Shown one piece after another: positions 32,545-39,623 of a stretch of 64,000 bases of DNA. The translations under genes and the position numbers were made by a program. A model generated the notes under the pieces. It did not search any database. It was given only the letters and a program-made list of their open reading frames with translations, and had not been told where the DNA came from. This stretch comes from Anaerolineae bacterium (GTDB lineage Bacteria; Chloroflexota; Anaerolineae; Anaerolineales; Villigracilaceae), in assembly GCA_018645405.1 (NCBI GenBank), contig JABGOQ010000085.1, positions 1 to 64,000 on the forward strand, given 5' to 3'. Each line of letters starts with the position of its first letter. Position 1 is the stretch's first letter.

Positions 32545-33894
32545 TTACCTCTGGTTCAATTTCCGTATAGACCGCGCGGGCATCCCCACCGCAAGCGTAT
32601 CTTCTTTCACATCTTTCGTTACCACTGCGCCCGCACCAGTGCTCGCACGGTCGCCAATATTAAGCGGGGCAACGAGCATAGTATCACTACCTATAAACAC
32701 TTTTTCGCCAATTTCGGTATGATATTTATTTTTGCCATCATAATTGCAGGTAATCGTCCCTGCGCCAATATTTGTTTCCGCGCCGATGGTAGCATTGCCC
32801 ACATAAGAGAAATGCCCCATCTTCACGCCCTCACCAAGCCGCGAATCTTTCACCTCGCCGAAATTGCCCATGTGAACACCTTTCGATAAATACGCGCCTT
32901 TTCGCAGGCGGGCAAAGGGGCCCATATCTACGTCATCTTCCAATATCGCTTTTTCTAGCACTGAAGATAAAATTTCACAGCGGTCGCCAATTGTGCAATC
33001 AGTAATAATGCTGTTGGGACCAATCTCACAGCCTGCGCCAATTTTTGTTTCTCCACGCAAAAATGTGTTGGGATGGATGACGCTATCTTGCCCAATTTCT
33101 ACATCCATGCCAATATAAGTGGATGCGGGGTCAATCATCGTGATGCCTTTCAACATATGCGCCCGATTCACACGTGACCTCATGCCTGCTTCCGCTTCAG
33201 AAAGATGGATTCGGCTATTAACGCCGATGGCTTCAACTGCATCATCGAGCGTGATCGCTTCTACGCGCATCCCGGCATCTACCGCTAAAGCAACAGTATC
33301 AGTGAGATAATACTCTCCCTTCGCCGAAAGCGGGATCCGTGAGAGCGCATCCCAGAGCCAGTCTGCGCTAAAACAATATGCGCCAACATTAACTTCTTTG
33401 ATCGCTTTTTGCTCTTCTGTGCAATCTGCTTCTTCGAGAATGGCGCGTACACCACCATCTTCTCCGCGCATGATGCGACCAAATCCGCGCTGGTCGTCTG
33501 CGATGATGGTGAGCATGGTCATGGGACCAGTATTCGCTTTTTGCGTGCTAACAAGTTTGGAGAGGGTATCCTCTGTCAGGAGGGGCATATCGGCACTGCT
33601 CACAAGCACAAAAGCAGCCTCACCTTTCAATGTAGATTCTGCTTCTTGCACGGCATGTCCGGTTCCCAATCTTTCTTCTTGGACAACGAATCTCGCCGAA
33701 TCCCCGACCGAATCACGGACTTGCTCAGCACCATGTCCAATTACCATAACGGGCTTCTCGCTCGTCGCAGATTGCGCGGCTTGGAGAGCGTGCCAGACCA
33801 TCGGCTTCCCACAAACAGGGTGAAGCACTTTCGGCAATTCAGATTTCATACGCGTTCCCTGCCCTGCGGCAAGGATGATGGAGGTTATTTTCAT
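32545..33894 (-). CDS. glmU: Bifunctional GlmU (UDP-GlcNAc pyrophosphorylase / GlcN-1-P acetyltransferase)
   Basis: Makes UDP-N-acetylglucosamine, the precursor of peptidoglycan and surface polysaccharides, in two steps. The N-terminal uridyltransferase shows LAAGQGTRMKSELPKVLH and the C-terminal acetyltransferase is a left-handed beta-helix with hexapeptide repeats (for example ILEDDVDMGPFARLR, GEVKDSRLGEG, GAGTITCNYDGKNKYHT). At 449 residues it is full length. GGAATC lies before the ATG. An intact GlmU implies that some UDP-GlcNAc-based polymer is made, relevant to the degenerate PBP at 54702. Confidence 0.95.
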   Translation of the reverse strand: MKITSIILAAGQGTRMKSELPKVLHPVCGKPMVWHALQAAQSATSEKPVMVIGHGAEQVRDSVGDSARFVVQEERLGTGHAVQEAESTLKGEAAFVLVSSADMPLLTEDTLSKLVSTQKANTGPMTMLTIIADDQRGFGRIMRGEDGGVRAILEEADCTEEQKAIKEVNVGAYCFSADWLWDALSRIPLSAKGEYYLTDTVALAVDAGMRVEAITLDDAVEAIGVNSRIHLSEAEAGMRSRVNRAHMLKGITMIDPASTYIGMDVEIGQDSVIHPNTFLRGETKIGAGCEIGPNSIITDCTIGDRCEILSSVLEKAILEDDVDMGPFARLRKGAYLSKGVHMGNFGEVKDSRLGEGVKMGHFSYVGNATIGAETNIGAGTITCNYDGKNKYHTEIGEKVFIGSDTMLVAPLNIGDRASTGAGAVVTKDVKEDTLAVGMPARSIRKLNQR

Positions 33895-33916
33895 AGAGAT
33901 TCCTTAAGTAATTGAA

Positions 33917-34012
33917 AACCCGAAAGGTTTCAATCGAAGAATAGCTAGTTTAGAATTTAGTTCTTAAAAATCATCTTATCAATAGAAAGAAAATAATAAA
34001 ACCTTTCGGGTC
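33917..34012. repeat. MITE-like inverted repeat, family A, copy 3
   Basis: ACCCGAAAGGTTT (33918-33930) and AAACCTTTCGGGT (33999-34011) bound about 96 bp of AT-rich sequence between glmU and tRNA-Gln. It matches the ends and size of copies at 5560 and 16355. Confidence 0.8.
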
Positions 34013-34021
34013 TTTATAGAC

Positions 34022-34075
34022 AAAAAAACAAGCCTTCATCTGTTCCCAAAGGCAACGGAGAAAGGCTTGTTTTTT
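34022..34075 (-). terminator. Terminator for tRNA-Gln
   Basis: AAAAAAACAAGCCTT and AAGGCTTGTTTTTT pair across a 26-nt loop. On the minus strand it lies 16 bp after the tRNA 3' end and ends in a T-run; it also works in the other direction. Confidence 0.75.
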
Positions 34076-34090
34076 CTTGCATAAAATTAG

Positions 34091-34161
34091 CAGGGGTACC
34101 TGGATTCGAACCAAGATCAACGGCTTCAAAGGCCGGTGTGCTGCCATTGCACCATACCCCT
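34091..34161 (-). tRNA. tRNA-Gln (anticodon UUG)
   Basis: On the minus strand the 71-nt sequence folds into a cloverleaf. The acceptor stem AGGGGTA/TACCCCT has seven perfect pairs with discriminator G. The D-stem is GTGC/GCAC, the anticodon loop CTTTGAA gives UUG, and the T-arm is CTTGG-TTCGAAT-CCAGG. The 3' CCA is not encoded. A1-U72 and G73 fit bacterial tRNA-Gln identity. Confidence 0.93.
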
Positions 34162-34226
34162 TTGTAAAAAGTTTGCCGATTTAGGCGGACGGTATTCTAA
34201 CATAGGGGAGGGGATAACGCAAAGTT

Positions 34227-35279
34227 TTAAGCATCGTCTTGCGGCGTTAGCCCAAGTTGTTGTGCTTGTTCATAAGAGAGCTTGTCGGCATCTACTTCTT
34301 GTACTTTTTGTGTTTCTACGGCATCATCCCAAAAAGAGGTAATTTCATCTGTTTGAATTTTTGTTTTCTGTTTGAAGAGTGCGTCCAGCTCATTTGATGT
34401 GATTTCATCTTCAACTTGCTCTTCTGGAATATCTTCTGATTCAAGGTACTCATCCATCTCCTCTGCGGAGGGACGAGTAATACCAATCGCATCGAGAACA
34501 TGCTCTACTTCGCTTTTCAGCATCATCAAGGCATCGGTCAGATCAAGCACCTTTTTCCGTTCGGCAATTTTTTCCCCTGCGACAACCAGCGCATGAGCAT
34601 GATTAACAGGCACCAATAATACATCTTGATCGCCTCCTGGAAAGATATGATAGCTCAAGGGTGTTTCCTGATGAATATAGCCAGATACTTTTTGTCCGGC
34701 ACGAAAAATACCCATCAGCGCCGAAAGAAGCGAAGCCTCGAGGCTGCTATCCTCGAGCACACCCGCTCTCGCTAGAACATGCCCCTGATCAGAAAGCAAG
34801 AAAATAACTTGTGCTTTCATATTCTGGCGAAATTTAGCAAGCAAGCCAGACATATTCTTATGCGCGTCAGAAACCTCACCATTATCCTCTTCTGTAGGAA
34901 GAACGGTTCTTTCTATTTCCAGACATCGTTCAACAGCATCAAGAAAATCGGTCAACGAGATTGGTTTCTCGAAAAAAGCAAATGCGCCCGCATCTCGCAA
35001 CTCATTACGGATTTTTCTTTCTTTAGACCCAGAAATCAGAATGATCTGTGCATCTGGATTGCGGGCTTTGATTTTAGCCATCAACTCCAAACCAGACATG
35101 CCAGGTAAGAGGTAATCAATGACGGCAAGGTCAATATTGTTCCGTGAGACTTCTAAAAACGCTTCCTCCCCAGAAGGAGTCTCTATAATCTCAAATTCAT
35201 GTTCGAGAGAATCCAAAGCCGAGTGAAGTAAACGGATTACATCACGATGGTCATCAACAATTAAAATACGATGGGTCAT
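34227..35279 (-). CDS. Response regulator with roadblock-like output region
   Basis: Receiver domain at residues 1-120 with the phospho-acceptor Asp in AVIDYLLPGMSG, preceded by the acidic pair in IVDDH and followed by SGS and the FFEKPIS lysine. After a linker (about 125-140) a second domain (about 141-265) reads like a roadblock/LC7 module (KAQVIFLLSDQGHVLARAG, then LVPVNHAHALVVAG). The last 80 residues are acidic and low complexity. There is no DNA-binding or enzymatic output. It may control motility or polarity through a small GTPase as in other roadblock systems, but no such GTPase or kinase is nearby. Confidence 0.82.
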   Translation of the reverse strand: MTHRILIVDDHRDVIRLLHSALDSLEHEFEIIETPSGEEAFLEVSRNNIDLAVIDYLLPGMSGLELMAKIKARNPDAQIILISGSKERKIRNELRDAGAFAFFEKPISLTDFLDAVERCLEIERTVLPTEEDNGEVSDAHKNMSGLLAKFRQNMKAQVIFLLSDQGHVLARAGVLEDSSLEASLLSALMGIFRAGQKVSGYIHQETPLSYHIFPGGDQDVLLVPVNHAHALVVAGEKIAERKKVLDLTDALMMLKSEVEHVLDAIGITRPSAEEMDEYLESEDIPEEQVEDEITSNELDALFKQKTKIQTDEITSFWDDAVETQKVQEVDADKLSYEQAQQLGLTPQDDA

Positions 35280-35384
35280 AAGAAAATTCCCTGTTTCAGA
35301 ATAATAGAAGATTATAGCAAAGATTTTGAAAATCTGAGAGAAAAAGAGCTTGCAGTTTTTTTATATTTGAGTAATGGCACAGCC

Positions 35385-37319
35385 TTATTTATCTTCTGGT
35401 GCAAGTAAAGTCGGTGCACCGTATAGCGCGTGGGCAATACCACCAAGATAACTTTCAAAGGGAAGGGTGATATTTCGATAGGCTTCGGTTATTTTGCTTG
35501 AGAAAAGGGGTAGGGCGGGTAAGTTATCCCAGAGCAACACTTCAATTTCAAAAAGCTGTTCACGTGCTTGCTCAAGGTTGCTAGTCTCTAAAAATTGCGC
35601 ACATTTTGATTGCACCGCTACGTTGCTATAATTATAAGGATTCTCTTCCGCGAAAAAATCACAGAGATAATCAGGATATAAAGAAAGACTCCAGCCGACA
35701 ATCGCTAGATCGTAGTCGGCAACACCATATACAGTGAAGAAAAGATCGTCAGCGGGGATAATTTCTGTTTTTAGCGGGACGCCAAGCTGACCTGCCAGCT
35801 CTTCAATATAGGATGCCGCAGCTATTCTGGATGGGTCTTCACGTGGAGCGAGGAGCGTGATAGATGGGAAGTTTTCTCCCGACGGAAGCTTCAACCCGCT
35901 CCCGACGTGATTTGGGCTTGGTTCCTGCTCCCAGACATAGCCTGCCATTTTGAGGGTGCGCATCCCCGCAGCAAGACGAGCATCCGCGTCCATATCGGCG
36001 CAGGGTGGCTCGATCTTGCCGGGATACCAACCGATGTTCTCGGGGTGTATCCAGCCGAATGCAGGCGCGACTGCCCCGTCGAGTTTTGTGTTAGCAAGAA
36101 ATTCAGGGTCAATCAAACAGAATAGAGCGCGGCGCAGTGCAATATCATCCAAATAAGAGTTCTTCGTGTTGAAAAGTAGAAATCGAATGTCGTTGCGGCG
36201 ATTTTCAATAAAATCGATCGCGGGGTCGGTAGAAAGCTCTTCGATTTCAGTGGCGGTGAGCCCCTGCCGACTGAGCATAAAATCTACTCCGTTGGCTAGG
36301 AGGGCTTGCAGCGCAGTATCACGAGAATGGAGCGTATAACGAGCATTTTCAAAATGGGATGTAGTGAGAGCGGTGTTTTCAACAAAAGGATTTTCTTTTG
36401 AAAGTTGCCAGAACCCTGCGCGAGGTTCATTGGCATCGTCGAGTGCGTAAAGAGCAGCGCGAGCAATGGCAAGCTTTTCGCGTTTTTTTCTTTGGGCAAG
36501 TTCGAGTTTCTTTTTGAAAGAATCTCGTCGAAATTTACGATCTATTAGAAGTTGGTTTTGCCCACGATATTCGCTGGTTTTCTCTTTTAGTGTTTGCATA
36601 TATTCAAAAATAATCGTTGCTTCAGTATCGAGGGCATCAATTTGGGTTTGATATTCAGCCATGAGGAGATCATCTTCGGCAAGAGGCAGGAGATTTTTGG
36701 CTTCAATAATTTTTTCTTGCCAGTAAGCTTGGTTAGCAAAGACACCAATTAAGGCACCGTGTTGCCAATCTCCCGCACTGGGTGGCTGCAAGAAGAAGTA
36801 TTTGATCGTTTGAGTGTCTACGACTTCAACATGATCCAATTTTTCTTTATTATAGAATTCTGCCCAATTTAAGCCGAGTTCAAATTCCAGCGCGGTATTG
36901 ATCGTGAAAGCGACGTCTTCAGTGGTAAGGGGTGTATCATCTGACCAAACCAGATTCGGGAGCAGGGTAACTGTGGCGGTGAAATATTCACCCTCTTCTA
37001 CTATAGGAGATGGAAATCCATCGACAAGGAGAGGGGTGAGTTCGTTGTTGGGTGGGGCAAGATGATAAAGACGCGGATAATATTCCCCTTGCACGGCGTA
37101 GTTTTCGTAGGAGGCACCTTCTTCGTCAAAGAGAGACCAAAGGTTAACGGAAGTCGTGGGAGCGAGAATCGCGTATCGAAGCGGAGGCAAGCTCACGTCG
37201 GCGGGCGGGACGGGCGAAGCTATCTCAGCCGCTGGAAGCGTTGGGAGGGGGGCATCCGTTTGTGGAGCGCATCCTGTTAGGAGAAGGATCGTGAGGAGGG
37301 AAAGGAGGGTTTTATTCAA
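35385..37319 (-). CDS. Oligopeptide-type ABC substrate-binding lipoprotein (SBP_bac_5)
   Basis: Extracellular solute-binding lipoprotein of the peptide/nickel family. From a TTG at 37319 the protein has a clean lipoprotein signal, NKTLLSLLTILLLTGCAP; an earlier in-frame TTG at 37415 would put 32 extra residues before it, so 37319 is preferred. The family features are VWSDDTPLTTEDVAFTIN near the N-terminal third and FENARYTLHSRD / RNDIRFLLFNTKN and RRALFCLIDPEF in the middle. An insert of charged heptad-like residues (around 215-275) is longer than usual. No permease or ATPase genes adjoin it, so it is an orphan. The ligand is unknown. Confidence 0.82.
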   Translation of the reverse strand: MNKTLLSLLTILLLTGCAPQTDAPLPTLPAAEIASPVPPADVSLPPLRYAILAPTTSVNLWSLFDEEGASYENYAVQGEYYPRLYHLAPPNNELTPLLVDGFPSPIVEEGEYFTATVTLLPNLVWSDDTPLTTEDVAFTINTALEFELGLNWAEFYNKEKLDHVEVVDTQTIKYFFLQPPSAGDWQHGALIGVFANQAYWQEKIIEAKNLLPLAEDDLLMAEYQTQIDALDTEATIIFEYMQTLKEKTSEYRGQNQLLIDRKFRRDSFKKKLELAQRKKREKLAIARAALYALDDANEPRAGFWQLSKENPFVENTALTTSHFENARYTLHSRDTALQALLANGVDFMLSRQGLTATEIEELSTDPAIDFIENRRNDIRFLLFNTKNSYLDDIALRRALFCLIDPEFLANTKLDGAVAPAFGWIHPENIGWYPGKIEPPCADMDADARLAAGMRTLKMAGYVWEQEPSPNHVGSGLKLPSGENFPSITLLAPREDPSRIAAASYIEELAGQLGVPLKTEIIPADDLFFTVYGVADYDLAIVGWSLSLYPDYLCDFFAEENPYNYSNVAVQSKCAQFLETSNLEQAREQLFEIEVLLWDNLPALPLFSSKITEAYRNITLPFESYLGGIAHALYGAPTLLAPEDK

Positions 37320-37421
37320 GGGGAAGTGAAAATCTCTAAAATGGTTTTTGATGAGAGAAAGATACCAGATAAAAGCACTTTCGGATATGGTTTTTGTAGA
37401 AGATTGAAATACCAAACACGG

Positions 37422-37427
37422 TATAAT
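37422..37427 (+). promoter_or_regulatory. Candidate -10 box upstream of the Cas4-like gene
   Basis: TATAAT ends 9 bp before an ATG at 37437 that opens a 17-codon frame (37437-37490). The last bases of that frame overlap the Cas4-like start as ATGA. A leaderless leader peptide coupled to the nuclease gene is possible. Confidence 0.35.
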
Positions 37428-37486
37428 TCTTTGCTGATGGTGAAAGAAATAATCATCATACGCCTCACTAACACTTTTGATAAGAA

Positions 37487-38002
37487 ATGACTATTTATAT
37501 TTTCCTTATTCTCCTTCTCATTGCAATCTTTCTCTTCTGGCAATCAAATCGTCAGCGGAGGCGAACTGGTTTACCAGGTGGACGCGTGATCTATACGGAC
37601 ACCGGTCAATGGGGGCGGGTGGAGAAGCCTCTTTACGATGCCTCAATGCGTTTAACCGGCAGGCCAGATTATCTTGTGGAGCGAAACGGGAAAATTATCC
37701 CCATTGAAGTGAAGTCGGGAAAAGCACCTGATGCGCCTTATGATTCCCATATCTATCAATTGGCGTCCTACTGTTTGCTTGTCCACAAAACGATGGGGAA
37801 ACGTCCTCCTTATGGAATTATCCACTATAGCAATCGGGATTTTGCAGTTGATTATACGCCGGCGTTGGAAGCCGCTCTTCTTGATATTCTTGCCGAAATG
37901 CGACGAGATGATAGGCGCAAGGAAGTCGCTTGTTCGCATAGTTCTGCCTCACGTTGCAGAGGCTGTGGTTATAGAAAAATCTGTGACCAAAGACTTGCAT
38001 GA
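37487..38002 (+). CDS. Membrane-anchored Cas4-like PD-(D/E)XK nuclease
   Basis: A 171-residue protein beginning with one hydrophobic helix (3-18) followed by a basic patch. The rest resembles the Cas4/RecB-like exonuclease core: D61 in TGRPDYLV, E74 and K76 in IPIEVKSG, and a QxxxY motif (Q91, Y95). Four cysteines near the C-terminus (C149, C157, C160, C166; CRGCGYRKIC) could hold an iron-sulfur cluster as in Cas4 and AddB, although Cas4 proper has its first cysteine at the N-terminus. No cas genes or CRISPR repeats occur in the window, so this is a solitary Cas4-family protein. A membrane anchor on such a nuclease suggests action on DNA at the envelope, for instance uptake; that is inference. 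Confidence 0.82.
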   Translation: MTIYIFLILLLIAIFLFWQSNRQRRRTGLPGGRVIYTDTGQWGRVEKPLYDASMRLTGRPDYLVERNGKIIPIEVKSGKAPDAPYDSHIYQLASYCLLVHKTMGKRPPYGIIHYSNRDFAVDYTPALEAALLDILAEMRRDDRRKEVACSHSSASRCRGCGYRKICDQRLA

Positions 38003-38008
38003 GTCCTG

Positions 38009-38014
38009 TATAAT
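38009..38014 (+). promoter_or_regulatory. Candidate -10 box before nadK
   Basis: TATAAT within TCCTGTATAATAG, identical over 13 bp to the sequence upstream of acs (22183). It ends 9 bp before the nadK ATG, implying a leaderless or nearly leaderless mRNA. Confidence 0.45.
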
Positions 38015-38023
38015 AGGGGCGTT

Positions 38024-38908
38024 ATGTCTTCTTCATTTATACCTAAACAAGTTGTCGTTGCTGTTCATCCGAGATTTCCTGAAGCCTTATATGAGGCTCA
38101 GGCGATTGTAGATTATCTCAATGAGAAAGGGTTGGACGCCGCGATCGGCTCGCTTAATAACGAAGATTTGCGTAAACGTGTTAAAGCAGGCGAGTTTGAC
38201 CTTTTGATCTCAGTTGGCGGTGACGGAACAGTTTTACGTGCCGGGCATCTCTGTGCTCCCTGCGATGTACCTATTTTGGGAATCAATATGGGCAAGCTGG
38301 GATTTCTGATCCAGGTACAACGTGATTCCTGGCACGAGATGATTGATAAAATGTTGCTCGGCGATTTCTGGATCGAAAAACGTTTAATGCTCCGCGTAGA
38401 ATTATTCCGTGCTGGAGAGAAACAAGGTACTTGGCACGCGTTGAACGAGGCCGTTGTCAGTCGTGGGCAGTATCTTAACCCCGTACATATTTCTGCCAGC
38501 GTGGATGGCTTACAACTAACAACCTATGTTGCAGATGGTTTGATCGCCTCAACAGCGACTGGCTCTACAGCCTATGCGCTCGCAGCGGGCGGTCCCATTT
38601 TGCCACCAGAGTTACGCAATATTCTGATCGTGCCAATTGCTCCGCATCTCTCCATTGATCGGGCTGTTGTTTTGGCAGAGAGATCCTCTGTCAGTATCAC
38701 CGTACACAGTGAAAATGCCGTTCTCAGCGTGGATGGGCAAACACCTATCGGGCTGGATGCAGGAGATCGCGTAGACGTCCGCTCGGCAGATTACTCTGCA
38801 AAATTCATTCGCTTTGGTGATTTGGATTACTTCTATCGCAACTTGACAGCACATATGGATCAAAACCCTTCTAATAGAGAAGTAGAAATTTATACGGTGG
38901 TTGAGTAG
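38024..38908 (+). CDS. nadK: NAD kinase
   Basis: Phosphorylates NAD to NADP in the cytoplasm. The 294-residue protein has the GGDGT motif (65-69) in LISVGGDGTVLRAGH, the NADP-site block LNEAVVSRG and the conserved TATGSTAYALAAGGPILPP. The last four residues and the stop are encoded inside a GGTTGAGTAG repeat that begins at 38899, so that repeat has replaced or extended the native 3' end. A 21-bp gap separates it from the Cas4-like gene. Confidence 0.94.
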   Translation: MSSSFIPKQVVVAVHPRFPEALYEAQAIVDYLNEKGLDAAIGSLNNEDLRKRVKAGEFDLLISVGGDGTVLRAGHLCAPCDVPILGINMGKLGFLIQVQRDSWHEMIDKMLLGDFWIEKRLMLRVELFRAGEKQGTWHALNEAVVSRGQYLNPVHISASVDGLQLTTYVADGLIASTATGSTAYALAAGGPILPPELRNILIVPIAPHLSIDRAVVLAERSSVSITVHSENAVLSVDGQTPIGLDAGDRVDVRSADYSAKFIRFGDLDYFYRNLTAHMDQNPSNREVEIYTVVE

Positions 38909-39022
38909 CCGATGCTTTTCGGCGTATCGAAACCACATTTAGGTAATACTGGTTTCGACACTTGTACCTGCGCCGCAAGTGCAGGTGTACGCCCCTCTAA
39001 AAGCATTCGAGACTACTCAACC
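38899..39022. repeat. GGTTGAGTAG inverted repeat, copy 2
   Basis: The outer arms GGTTGAGTAG/CTACTCAACC and inner arms CGTATCGAAACCA / TGGTTTCGACAC match copy 1 at 21802. An extra inner hairpin (ACCTGCGCCGCAAGTGCAGGT) is present. It contains the nadK stop codon. Confidence 0.8.
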
Positions 39023-39069
39023 AACACCTTTTCTTTAAAAATCTGCTAAATCTGTGGATAAACAATTTT

Positions 39070-39621
39070 ATGACTCAACTCTACTGCGCTAACCACCCTA
39101 CAACAGAAACTACCCTCCGTTGCAATCGATGTGAAAAACCGATTTGCCCAAAATGCGCCGTTCACATGTCAACGGGCTATAGGTGCAAAGAATGCGTCAA
39201 CGCGCAGAAAAAGACTTTTGAAAATGCGCTTTGGGCAGATTATCTCTTGGGCTTCTTCACAGCTGCGATTCTTTCCGGCATCGCTTCTGCCATCGTTGGA
39301 TTTATTTCAAATTGGTTTTATGGCTTTGGGGTACTCTTTTTTGCCCCCTTTGCCGCAACACTCATTGTACGCGGCGCACAAGCCGCTACAAACCGCCGTC
39401 GTTCACGCACGCTCTTTATTGTCATTACAGTTGGCGTTGTTTTAGGTGGGCTTCCATCTATGCTCGGCGGAATATCCACGCTTCTATTCATATTTTCCAA
39501 CCCTGAATATATGGGAAACTTTTCCATCTTCTGGCTTTTACCAGTTATTTGGCAAGGCGTTTATCTTTTCATCGCCACACCTGCCGTCTATGCCGGTCTT
39601 TCAGGATTTACGATTAAATAA
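39070..39621 (+). CDS. B-box zinc-finger membrane protein
   Basis: The N-terminal 45 residues are a B-box-type zinc finger (CANHPTTETTLRCNRCEKPIC, split as C-x2-H then CxxC, then CPKCAVHM and CKEC). The remaining 135 residues form three or four hydrophobic helices. Proteins with this layout occur in Chloroflexota and related groups, with unknown function. The ATG follows a repeat, and recN begins 2 bp after the stop, so they are probably co-transcribed. A role in membrane-located zinc sensing is possible but unsupported. Confidence 0.82.
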   Translation: MTQLYCANHPTTETTLRCNRCEKPICPKCAVHMSTGYRCKECVNAQKKTFENALWADYLLGFFTAAILSGIASAIVGFISNWFYGFGVLFFAPFAATLIVRGAQAATNRRRSRTLFIVITVGVVLGGLPSMLGGISTLLFIFSNPEYMGNFSIFWLLPVIWQGVYLFIATPAVYAGLSGFTIK

Positions 39622-39623
39622 TT

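Noticed and set aside
37487-38002. Evidence for a CRISPR-Cas locus around the Cas4-like gene
   Set aside because: No regularly spaced repeats, Cas1/Cas2 or effector genes occur in the window.
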